A DNA stretch of 13,756 bases. Origin: Spirochaetales bacterium. GTDB taxonomy: Bacteria > Spirochaetota > Spirochaetia > JAGLYY01. Shown one piece after another: positions 7,474 to 13,716 of this stretch. Both the position numbers and the translations under genes were made by a program. The notes beneath the pieces were generated by a model, which saw nothing but the letters and a program-made list of their open reading frames with translations, ran no database searches and had not been told where the DNA came from. Within the stretch, counting starts at the first letter, position 1, and every line of letters begins with the position of its first letter. The stretch covers positions 1 through 13,756 of the forward strand of contig JAGLYY010000183.1 of assembly GCA_023131935.1 (NCBI GenBank). The letters are read 5' to 3'.

Positions 7474-8583
7474 ATGTATATGAGAATAGCTTTTATTCGG
7501 AAATATTTAATAGTTATGATTATGACGATTTTAATTAGTACTTGTCAAAAGGAACAAGAAACATTAAAATCCGTTGACTATAAAAGTTCAGAAATTACAA
7601 ACAGCACAGAGCCGGATATTATAAAAACAATTAATATCGGTACAACTATATTTTCAGAAAGTAGAGTAATTGAAGGTGTCGTTGTTAATATAAAGGATAT
7701 AATAGAGATTTATGAACTAGGTCCATCACTTATTCTTGATAAAAATAAGTATATTATTAGTGATAGAGAAGAGTGCACTGTTTATTTATTAGATAATGGT
7801 AAATTAAAAAAATTAGTTGATTTTGGAAATGGTCCAACTGATTTAAAAACAATTTCTTCAGTTGCATCCAATGGTAGTTCTGTGTATATTAACGATTCGA
7901 ACTCAAGAAAATTTGTAGAATTTGATACTAATGGAAAATTTATTAATTCATATATTACACAAAACCGTTATAATAAATTTTCTATTCAAAAGAGTGGAAT
8001 CAATGCTGTTTTTACAGAATATTTGAAACCTTCTAGAACAGGCATCTGTTTTCATGAAGGGTTTTTAGAGATATCACAAGAAAGATATCCGCCCATATCA
8101 ATAATGGATATTAAGGTTAGTATACCACCGGAAGAAGCTCAGCATTCTTATTTTTGTATGATTGCTTCTAATGACCGCTATACTGTTTTTACAAATCCAA
8201 TCATAAATTATTTGTATGTTGTAGATAGTGTTGATTATACTGAAATACAATTTAATATTATAGATCCTTTTTACAGTAAGGAATATAAAGGTGAAAGATC
8301 GGTGAATGGTGTATCACCTTCTTTTCATCTTATAAACAATGCTGTAGCAATTGATGAGGATGGTGTTATTTTTTTAGGAAAAGGCGGGGGGTTCGATTAT
8401 GGCAGAAAACATAGAATAGAAATATACACCGTAAGAGGAAATTATATTGAAACAATAATAGTTCAAAATCATCCGGATTTTCTTGACTGTAAAGATAATG
8501 TTCTTATGGTAACAGATAATTCTGAAAAGAATAATATTATGATATACGATTATTCAAAATATAAGGATTCATGGTTAGATTAA
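7474..8583 (+). CDS. Probable lipoprotein with a beta-propeller-like fold
   Basis: A 369-residue protein. Residues 1-23 are a signal sequence ending LIST before C24, a lipobox-like site with an unusual Thr at -1. If it is accepted, the protein is lipid-anchored outside the inner membrane. The rest is rich in short beta strands with repeated blade-like pieces such as KYIISD, VYLLDNGKL, VYINDSN, FVEFDTNGKFI, LYVVD, RIEIYTVRGNYI and NIMIYDYS. The segment DFGNGPTDL (G118-N-G-P121) resembles the G-x-GP turn of Bacteroides BF3164-like and six-bladed propeller lipoproteins. The start has AGG eight bases upstream. It lies after the Cys-rich peptide and its terminator and overlaps a small membrane protein at its end. 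A role in binding or sensing the peptide, or in surface binding, is inference. Confidence 0.68.
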   Translation: MYMRIAFIRKYLIVMIMTILISTCQKEQETLKSVDYKSSEITNSTEPDIIKTINIGTTIFSESRVIEGVVVNIKDIIEIYELGPSLILDKNKYIISDREECTVYLLDNGKLKKLVDFGNGPTDLKTISSVASNGSSVYINDSNSRKFVEFDTNGKFINSYITQNRYNKFSIQKSGINAVFTEYLKPSRTGICFHEGFLEISQERYPPISIMDIKVSIPPEEAQHSYFCMIASNDRYTVFTNPIINYLYVVDSVDYTEIQFNIIDPFYSKEYKGERSVNGVSPSFHLINNAVAIDEDGVIFLGKGGGFDYGRKHRIEIYTVRGNYIETIIVQNHPDFLDCKDNVLMVTDNSEKNNIMIYDYSKYKDSWLD

Positions 8584-8699
8584 AGAGGATTTATTGCTTC
8601 AATACTTTTGTTAACAGACTCATAATCATTCCTGTTATTGGCCTGTTTTATTTTATTGTGGCGTTTATTTTTACTGTGAGGCGACATGTTAAACGATAG
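8571..8699 (+). CDS. Candidate 42-residue one-helix membrane protein overlapping the propeller gene
   Basis: The frame begins with an ATG inside the last codons of the propeller gene (13-base overlap) and ends at TAG 8697-8699. It encodes a basic N-terminus (MVRLKRIYCF), one hydrophobic stretch of about 20 residues (LIIIPVIGLFYFIVAFIF) and a basic tail (TVRRHVKR), the normal form of a small single-pass membrane protein. A short AGG lies four bases before the ATG and the overlap suggests translational coupling. It could also be the remaining N-terminus of a longer membrane protein cut off by the degraded DNA that follows. Confidence 0.5.
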   Translation: MVRLKRIYCFNTFVNRLIIIPVIGLFYFIVAFIFTVRRHVKR

Positions 8700-8732
8700 A
8701 GGGAATAAATAACACGTTGTTATTATTGTAAC

Positions 8733-8846
8733 TGTCAAATCGACCCTACCCGATGGCGTAACGTAGCAGAAACCATTTCCTGATTAACTTACCTGTCGAG
8801 GGTCATCATATTCCCCACCCCGGGGTCATTAAGATTCCCCACCCCC
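8733..8846. mobile_element. Possible insertion-sequence end remnant with direct repeat
   Basis: Downstream of TGTCAAATCGACCC (8733-8746) there is an imperfect direct repeat: GGTCATCATATTCCCCACCCC (8801-8821) lies next to GGTCATTAAGATTCCCCACCCC (8824-8845). A TGT-initiated end followed by repeated subterminal words resembles IS21-like element ends, where such repeats bind the transposase. No transposase gene or second end is visible, so this is tentative. Between 8847 and 9021 I see no gene. Confidence 0.3.
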
Positions 8847-9021
8847 ATCTGGTGGTAACCTAATAGTCTTTTACCCTTCTTTGAGTGGATCGTCAACCAG
8901 GAAAACAGGTGAAGATCCAAGTTCTTTACGGTAAGAACGGCCTTTTGTGGTAATGATCTGAATTGGTAGAGAAATGGAGAGAGATGGTGATAGTTGAAAC
9001 GGAGGCATGATATTTTTTTCG

Positions 9022-9310
9022 TCAATACTGCTGAAGGGCCTTCGTAAGCTCCTCCCTGTATCATCTTCACCAGCTCAGATGGCTCAAGAACCCGGACGTG
9101 ACTCCCATACCCTAAAATCCACCGTTTAATTTCAATGAGGCTGTTGGTTGTCAGAGAGAAAAAAATGCTTCTATCCTCCTGTTCTTCGACCTCCTGGGTT
9201 TCGTGCCAGATCCGGTCGGGAATAACGGGGGGCTATTTCTGTGTCAAATTTGAGAGTAATCCGGTATTCCTTCTTCCCGGCTGATGAAGCAGTCCTTGAT
9301 TGTGAATTCC
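9022..9310 (-). pseudogene. Broken 3' part of a WYL-domain transcriptional regulator
   Basis: Read on the minus strand, the fragments YRITLKFDTEIAP, then IPDRIWHETQEVEE, then RWILGYGSHVRVLEPSELV, and finally EELTKALQQY before a stop (TGA, 9022-9024) reproduce in order the C-terminal half of YafY/WYL-type regulators. They are not in one frame. The first shift is at a run of six C (near 9228-9233 on the plus strand), where removing one base restores the frame. The second is at the AGGGAGG near 9052-9058, again with one base too many. The N-terminal helix-turn-helix and most of the WYL core are absent, and the fragment stops at the trmJ promoter. It is a decayed gene, not expressed as a whole protein. 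Confidence 0.75.
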
Positions 9311-9320
9311 CTCTATTAGG

Positions 9321-9350
9321 ATTACATAGTTATTCTTAAAAGATTATACT
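9321..9350 (+). promoter_or_regulatory. Promoter of trmJ with a very short leader
   Basis: ATTACA (9321-9326) and TATACT (9345-9350) are separated by 18 bases. Transcription would start near 9357, only about 11 bases before the trmJ ATG, and no Shine-Dalgarno sequence is present there. The messenger may be near-leaderless. Confidence 0.5.
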
Positions 9351-9367
9351 ACCCCCGCGTAGCAGTT

Positions 9368-10093
9368 ATGGAAGATACATTCGGAAGAATTAAGATAATC
9401 CTTTCTCACCCCGACGAGGCTGGAAATGTCGGTGCCATTTGCAGGGCGATAAAAACCATGGGGATAACCAGGCTGGCGATAATCGGTGCCCGGGACCTTG
9501 ATGTGGCAATTGTCCGGCGCCTCTCGGTACATGCTTTTGATGTTTTTGAAAGAGCAGAACGATTCGACACTCTGGAGGAGGCACTGGAAGGTTCGGTCCT
9601 TTCCGCGGCGCTAACAAGGCGGAGAGGAAAAAAGAGGAAGGCTTTCTCCATTCTTCCGGAAGAGCTCGCGGAAAAGGCTGGAAGCATTGGGGAGGGGACC
9701 CTTGCCCTGGTTTTCGGGAACGAGGAACATGGTCTTTCAAGTGGAGATGTCAAGCTCTGCAACCTTGCGGTACATATCCCCACTTCTCCGGAGTTCCCCT
9801 CCCTGAACCTGTCCCATGCTGTGCAGATTATCACCTACGAGCTCTACCGCCACTTAAAACCCGCCGCTTCCTGCCAGGTAATACAGCGGCAGCGGCTTGA
9901 TGAGATTACCGATGCCGCTGCTCTAACACTGAAAAGTATTGGGTTCTTCGTCCTGACCGGCGAAGAGGACATGAAGGAATTTATCCGGGATATCCTCGGA
10001 AGGGCTTCCTTAAGTGAAAGTGAAGGCAGGCGAGTCAAGAAGCTCGTTACGAAGATCCGGAATCTATCTCTGAAGAAGAGGGGTCAAAGATGA
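9368..10093 (+). CDS. trmJ: tRNA/rRNA 2'-O-ribose methyltransferase, TrmJ-like (SPOUT class)
   Basis: A 241-residue cytoplasmic SPOUT methyltransferase that uses S-adenosylmethionine; TrmJ methylates the ribose at position 32 of tRNAs. The three family motifs are present in order: motif 1 PDEAGNVGAICRAIKTMG (residues 15-32), motif 2 LALVFGNEEHGLS (about 112-124) and motif 3 HIPTSPEFPSLNLSHAVQII (about 137-156), which form the knotted cofactor site. In motif 2 the usual R-E pair is N-E. The region after residue 170 (RLDEITDAAALTLKSIGFFV, then LGRASLSESEGRRVKKLVTK) matches the helical C-terminal extension of TrmJ, absent from plain TrmH or TrmL, and length fits. It is a single gene with its own promoter, converging on the broken zinc-ribbon gene, which it overlaps by about 47 bases. 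Confidence 0.88.
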   Translation: MEDTFGRIKIILSHPDEAGNVGAICRAIKTMGITRLAIIGARDLDVAIVRRLSVHAFDVFERAERFDTLEEALEGSVLSAALTRRRGKKRKAFSILPEELAEKAGSIGEGTLALVFGNEEHGLSSGDVKLCNLAVHIPTSPEFPSLNLSHAVQIITYELYRHLKPAASCQVIQRQRLDEITDAAALTLKSIGFFVLTGEEDMKEFIRDILGRASLSESEGRRVKKLVTKIRNLSLKKRGQR

Positions 10094-10454
10094 AAAACGG
10101 TTTCATATCAACGTGCTTTCTCATCCGGTAGTGGGCGTAAAGTGAAAAAACAATAACTGGAACCACCGCAATAGAAACGATTGGGTAGAGAGACCAGGTG
10201 AATCGCCGGTGAATAAACAGATCTACCGCGATAACAACAATAAGGCTGGTAGAGAACAAAAGGGTAAACAATTTCCAGGAAAGCCGCCATTTTTGTTTGT
10301 TTGAAAGGGTAATTCCATGAAGATTGTCCTACTTCGGGTGTTTTGGCTCCTGGGCTGTTTCAAGTTTGGGTTCCCCGTGTAATAGCCTCCCGCAGTGGGA
10401 ACAGGTTTTCAGGCTATCCTCTATCTCAACTCTGCAGTACTCACAATATGCCAT
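10047..10454 (-). pseudogene. Zinc-ribbon membrane protein gene interrupted by an in-frame TAG
   Basis: The gene starts at ATG 10454 behind a strong AGGAGG six bases upstream. The first 41 codons give MAYCEYCRVEIEDSLKTCSHCGR and a hydrophilic linker: two CxxC knuckles (C4, C7, C18, C21) of a zinc ribbon. Codon 42 is TAG (10329-10331). In the same frame the sequence continues without further stops to 10047, with a basic segment (SNKQKWRLSWKLF) and two hydrophobic helices around the motif RFTWSLYPIVSIAVVPVIVF. Zinc ribbon, linker, then WSLYP-type helices is the layout of DUF6320-like proteins, so both halves belong to one gene. The simplest reading is a recent nonsense mutation; TAG readthrough or a separate 41-residue zinc-ribbon protein are alternatives. 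The 3' end overlaps trmJ on the other strand. Confidence 0.7.
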
Positions 10455-10533
10455 GGTCGTCCTCCTCGTTGGACTCAATAAGGACTTTGGTTCCCGGTAC
10501 AACAAAACTCTCCTTAAAACCTACAAAACGCAT
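10441..10533 (-). CDS. Candidate 30-residue small protein upstream of the zinc-ribbon gene
   Basis: An ATG at 10533 opens 30 codons beginning MRFVGFKESFVVPGTKVLIE and ending acidic (SNEEDDHGIL), with its stop inside the start of the zinc-ribbon gene (14-base overlap). A GGAG lies 12 bases upstream, and an in-frame stop directly precedes the ATG. The amino-acid mix looks protein-like and the overlap suggests coupling, but a frame this short can occur by chance; it may also be the tail of a lost gene. Confidence 0.25.
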   Translation of the reverse strand: MRFVGFKESFVVPGTKVLIESNEEDDHGIL

Positions 10534-10572
10534 TCATGAATAGTACTCCGCATCCTTGAATGAATCAACAAC

Positions 10573-10640
10573 AGCAATTCGCGTTTCAGCGGAAGTTATT
10601 AACAAATATGGATAGAATTTATAATAAAATGCGAATTGCT
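10573..10640. repeat. Perfect 10-bp inverted repeat around a -10-like box upstream of the GNAT gene
   Basis: AGCAATTCGC (10573-10582) and GCGAATTGCT (10631-10640) are exact inverted copies 48 bases apart. Between them lie TTAACA (10599-10604) and TATAAT (10620-10625), 15 bases apart, a possible promoter for the downstream GNAT gene with a leader of about 120 bases. The arms could be paired operator sites or the base of a large hairpin. Nothing else is evident in the gap 10535-10753. Confidence 0.45.
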
Positions 10641-10753
10641 CTCCACTCTTAATCCCTTGCGCTGTCAGGTTTGGTTGTATATGATAGGATAACTGCCATA
10701 TATAGAGCAGTTTGATATTATCACCTGATGAAATAGATCAAAGAGGACCTTCA

Positions 10754-11875
10754 ATGAATATTGAGATTCGAGAAGTCAGAACCCGGGGAGATTTGAAAAA
10801 GTTCGTGAAATTCCCCTTTACCCTGTATAAAAACAACCGGTACTGGGCTCCACCTTTAATACAAGATGAAATGAAGAATTTCCGGGAGGATAAAAACCCT
10901 GCTTTTGAGCACTGTGAAGCAAATTTTTGGCTTGCCTATAAGGACGGGAAGGTTGTTGGAAGAATTGCGGGTATTATCAACAGACTTGTACAGGAGAAAT
11001 GGAAACATAAAACGGCGAGATTTGGATGGATAGATTTTATTGATGATGAAGAGGTTTGCCGGGGACTCATTGAAACTGTCGAAAATTGGGTAAAATCGAA
11101 GGGAATGAATGGGCTTGAAGGCCCTATGGGTTTCACCGATCTCGATGAGGAAGGGATGCTTATTGAGGGTTTCGAGGAACAGGGGACCTATCCGATGATT
11201 TACAACTATCCCTATTACCCGAAACATCTTGAAAAGATAGGGTACAAGAAGCATGTTGACTGGATCGAATTTGAAATTAAGACACCGGAAGAGGTACCTG
11301 AGAAGGTGGAAAGGGTCAATGAGCTCGTATTAAAAAGGACCGGCCTGAAACTTCTTGACGCGAAAAATGCTAAGGATTATAAGCCTTATATCCCGGGATT
11401 CTGGAATCTCATTGATGAATCCTACTCCGGACTTTTTGGTACAGCTCCCCTCACCGAAAAGCAGAAGGAATACTATACGAACCAGTATTTCGGTTTTATC
11501 CTGCCCGATTACACAAAATTCATTCTAAATGAGAAAGATGAGATGATCGCTTTCGTGATCGCAATGCCATCATTAACCGAGGCTCTCAGAAAGGCAAATG
11601 GCAGACTCTTTCCCTTCGGATTTATATATATGCTGAGAGCCCTTAAAAAGGCAACGAAATTGGACTTTTACCTGGTTGGTGTAAAGAAAGAATATCGGGG
11701 ACGAGGAGTCATCTCGATTCTGATGAGCGAAGTTAACAAGAACACTTTAAAAAACGGCATTGTATCGGCGGAAACAGCCGGGGAACTGGAGGATAACAAA
11801 GCTGTTCAGGATATATGGAGACATTATGATCATCGTCAGCATAAACGGAGACGCTGTTTTATAAAAATGTTATAG
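10754..11875 (+). CDS. GNAT-superfamily N-acetyltransferase-like protein (YghO-like)
   Basis: A 373-residue cytoplasmic protein, full length for its group. The N-terminus (REVRTRGDLKKFVKFPFTLY, then NRYWAPPLIQDE, NPAFEHCEANFWLAYKDG and VGRIAGIIN) is the first GNAT-like half. The central EGPMGFTDLDEEGMLIEGF is a strong signature of this family. The C-terminal half has the acetyl-CoA loop region VGVKKEYRGRGVISIL; the pyrophosphate-binding R/Q-x-x-G-x-G/A reads R315-G-R-G-V-I320, so the final small residue is Ile, a deviation that may weaken cofactor binding. It ends WRHYDHRQHKRRRCFIKML, the usual family tail. The ATG at 10754 has GAGGA six bases upstream and beats an in-frame TTG at 10712. The substrate is not known for this group, so no reaction is assigned. 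It appears monocistronic. Confidence 0.85.
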   Translation: MNIEIREVRTRGDLKKFVKFPFTLYKNNRYWAPPLIQDEMKNFREDKNPAFEHCEANFWLAYKDGKVVGRIAGIINRLVQEKWKHKTARFGWIDFIDDEEVCRGLIETVENWVKSKGMNGLEGPMGFTDLDEEGMLIEGFEEQGTYPMIYNYPYYPKHLEKIGYKKHVDWIEFEIKTPEEVPEKVERVNELVLKRTGLKLLDAKNAKDYKPYIPGFWNLIDESYSGLFGTAPLTEKQKEYYTNQYFGFILPDYTKFILNEKDEMIAFVIAMPSLTEALRKANGRLFPFGFIYMLRALKKATKLDFYLVGVKKEYRGRGVISILMSEVNKNTLKNGIVSAETAGELEDNKAVQDIWRHYDHRQHKRRRCFIKML

Positions 11876-11933
11876 TCATTGTGTATAGATCCGGCGGATC
11901 CAGAGGGATTATTATCAGGGGTGGACTGGATTT

Positions 11934-12074
11934 TTACCCGGCTTTCTGATACCTGTCTTGAATCTTCCTCATGTCCTCGATGAGTTTTGTTATTTGCGTC
12001 ACCCTTTTCGGGTCAGACAAGGTTTCGAGGTTTTTTTCGAGAAAGGTAATATAATTCGTCAATGCGTCAAACAT
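11934..12074 (-). CDS. Small 46-residue helical protein
   Basis: On the minus strand an ATG at 12074, with AGGGAG eight bases upstream, opens 46 codons ending at TAA 11934-11936. The protein (MFDALTNYITFLEKNLETLS, then DPKRVTQITKLIEDMRKIQD and RYQKAG) is strongly amphipathic and charged, with heptad-like spacing of Leu, Ile and Met, so one or two helices are expected. It has no signal peptide, no membrane segment and no cysteine. It is not a family I recognise. It is convergent with the GNAT gene and next to the IS110 element. The Shine-Dalgarno sequence and composition support a real gene. Confidence 0.65.
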   Translation of the reverse strand: MFDALTNYITFLEKNLETLSDPKRVTQITKLIEDMRKIQDRYQKAG

Positions 12075-12213
12075 AGTAAACGCTCCCTGATATCAATATC
12101 GGCATTTTTCAAGGAATTGAAACAAGAAATTTAATTTAGGACTTGACTATATAAAGAATACGTAACTATTCAGGTTGTAGGGGAAGGCTAATTAGACAAT
12201 ATGAAGTGACCCC

Positions 12214-12272
12214 CGTGCTTGCAATATCGTGGATTAGCTAACACAATAGTTAATCGGCTATGCGCAAGCATG
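12214..12272 (+). ncRNA. Candidate structured RNA (bridge-RNA-like) in the IS110 left non-coding region
   Basis: A 9-bp stem with one G-U pair (CGTGCTTGC 12214-12222 with GCAAGCATG 12264-12272) encloses a second hairpin (GATTAGC 12232-12238 with GTTAATC 12249-12255, one G-U pair). It ends 25 bases before the recombinase ATG. IS110-group elements encode their guide (bridge) RNA in this upstream region. No guide-target pairing was established, so this is structure and position only; it could also be a leader hairpin that controls the recombinase. Confidence 0.4.
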
Positions 12273-12297
12273 CCACATACAAGAAACGGAGGCCACT

Positions 12298-13395
12298 ATG
12301 AGAAGTGTAGTTTATGTAGGAATGGATGTCCATAAGGAAACAATAGCGCTCGCGGTTTTCAGAGACAACAATAAGAATGTAGAGTACGAGCGCGAGATAA
12401 GAAATGAGACGGGACAGATTATAAGATTCTTTAAAAAACTCAAAGAGAAAGAAGAGCATATCCTAACGTGTTATGAAGCCGGTCCAACAGGTTTTACACT
12501 CTACAGAATACTTGAGGAAATGGAGATAACCTGCTATGTCGCGGCTCCGTCACTTCTTCCACGCAAGCCCGGAGACAGGATCAAAACAGATAAACGTGAT
12601 GCTGTAATGTTGGCTAAAGTCTTAAGAAATGGAGAAATTGTCTCAGTTCATGTACCAACCAGATCTGACGAAGCAGTTCGGGATTATCTGAGGATGTGTA
12701 ATAATACGAGAAGTGATCTGAAAAAGCAAAAACAACGACTGTTAATGTTCTTACTGAGCATAGGTAAAAAATATGACACAGGTAAAGGGTACTGGACGGG
12801 AGCGCATAGGAAATGGCTAAAGTCCCTTGAGTTTGAAGAAGAACTGAGCAAGAGCGTTTTTGACGAATATTATATTGCAATATGCGAGCTGGAAGAAAAA
12901 ATAGACAGATTCAAAGAAAAGATAGAAGAGATCAGTGCTGAGGCAAGGTATGCAGAAAAGGTTTCTAAGCTTAGATGCTTTAAAGGCATTGATACTCTAA
13001 CAGCACTCACATTTGTAGTAGAAATAGATGATTTTCGAAGATTCGGTAAAGCTCATGGATTTATGGCATATATGGGCTTGGTTCCATCTGAATATTCCAG
13101 TGGTGAGAAAAGAAAACAGGGGGGTATTACAAAAGCCGGTAATTCAAGATTACGAAAACTGTTGATTGAATCAAGCTGGCATTACAGATATTATGGCCCG
13201 TCAAAAAGATTGTCTATGAGGAGAAAAGGTCAGGCACCAGAAACGATTGCTTATGCAGATAAAGCAGGGAGAAGGCTCAGTAAGAAGTATAGTAAGCTCA
13301 TATTTCGGGGGAAAATACCTCAGAAAGCAGTTACCGCGGTAGCCAGAGAATTATCAGGATTTATCTGGGGAATGATGGTAGGAGAGACATCTTAA
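12298..13395 (+). CDS. IS110-family DEDD recombinase (transposase)
   Basis: A 365-residue recombinase that inserts and excises its element, in characterised relatives guided by an element-encoded RNA. The N-terminal RuvC-like DEDD domain has all four acidic residues: D10 (YVGMDVHKE), E60 (CYEAGPTGF) and D98 and D101 (KTDKRDA). A helical, charged middle part (about 180-225) matches the coiled-coil linker. The C-terminal Transposase_20 domain is present, with FKGIDTLTALTFVVEIDDF, AYMGLVPSEYSSGE and GGITKAGNSRLRKLLIESSW; S267/S268 are candidates for the catalytic serine. The ATG has GGAGG five bases upstream. There is no frameshift or internal stop, so it may be active. Which subgroup it belongs to (IS110 or IS1111, differing in where the RNA lies) is not settled here. 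Confidence 0.95.
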   Translation: MRSVVYVGMDVHKETIALAVFRDNNKNVEYEREIRNETGQIIRFFKKLKEKEEHILTCYEAGPTGFTLYRILEEMEITCYVAAPSLLPRKPGDRIKTDKRDAVMLAKVLRNGEIVSVHVPTRSDEAVRDYLRMCNNTRSDLKKQKQRLLMFLLSIGKKYDTGKGYWTGAHRKWLKSLEFEEELSKSVFDEYYIAICELEEKIDRFKEKIEEISAEARYAEKVSKLRCFKGIDTLTALTFVVEIDDFRRFGKAHGFMAYMGLVPSEYSSGEKRKQGGITKAGNSRLRKLLIESSWHYRYYGPSKRLSMRRKGQAPETIAYADKAGRRLSKKYSKLIFRGKIPQKAVTAVARELSGFIWGMMVGETS

Positions 13396-13671
13396 GTTTG
13401 AAATTTTATGCAAAATGTTAGAAAATATTATCTGGATGGAAGGATGGATAGAGAAACAACAGTGATAAAGGAGAATCCTCGATCAGCCTATGAGGCAGTT
13501 ATTAAACTGATCCTCGATTTTAGACAGAGGCAGCTCCCGACGATCCCATTGACCTGCGGTAACCAATCCGCGAATATCAGAGTGGTCTATCGCCGCATAA
13601 ACCGTTTCTCTATCTTTTCTTCTACTCAGATTAATTCATGGAGGTATAATAGTTAATATATCTGAACCTAA
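13396..13671 (+). other. Structured non-coding right arm of the IS110-family element
   Basis: No convincing gene lies here. The segment contains a direct repeat ATCCTCGAT (13475-13483 and 13510-13518), an inverted pair GATCAG/CTGATC (13481-13486 with 13507-13512) and a GCGG/CCGC hairpin in the stretch TGACCTGCGGTAACCAATCC near 13550-13570. In IS1111-type relatives the guide RNA is encoded downstream of the recombinase, so this arm is the second candidate RNA locus. Confidence 0.4.
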
Positions 13672-13695
13672 CTTGACAAAGGTCACAACATATCA

Positions 13696-13716
13696 GGCTG
13701 TAGGCTGTAGGCTGTT
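13696..13716 (+). repeat. Three tandem copies of a 7-base word
   Basis: GGCTGTA, GGCTGTA and GGCTGTT follow each other directly at 13696-13716, at the presumed right end of the insertion sequence. The remaining 40 bases of the window show no gene that I can support. Confidence 0.75.

Noticed and set aside
8921..8938. GTTCTT...AAGAAC hairpin
   Set aside because: The six-base arms stand alone in degraded DNA with no T-run and no neighbouring gene start, so chance is likely.
8789..9070. Minus-strand frame of 93 codons as a gene
   Set aside because: Its start lies within the broken WYL region and it crosses the true WYL stop in another frame; the remainder ends in the direct-repeat element end, so it is chance reading through debris.
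9390..9834. Two long minus-strand open frames across trmJ
   Set aside because: They are antisense to all three SPOUT motifs of trmJ and are low-complexity Ser/Pro/Arg-rich translations typical of antisense frames.
10324..10543. Two plus-strand frames of about 70 codons
   Set aside because: They are antisense to the zinc-ribbon gene, which has a strong ribosome site and two CxxC knuckles; neither has a ribosome site of its own.
10856..11254. Minus-strand frame of 132 codons inside the GNAT gene
   Set aside because: It is antisense to the strongest family signature of the acetyltransferase and has no supporting features.
11890..11905. GATCC-GGC-GGATC dyad after the GNAT gene as a terminator
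   Set aside because: The stem is only five base pairs and neither strand has a following T-run.
13475..13518. Repeated 9-mer as part of a CRISPR array
   Set aside because: There are only two short copies, no regular spacing, and no cas gene nearby; the guide-RNA arm of an IS110-type element explains it better.
13408..13656. Plus-strand frame of 82 codons downstream of the recombinase
   Set aside because: It has no ribosome site, no motif, and falls in the structured right arm of the insertion sequence, where non-coding DNA is expected.
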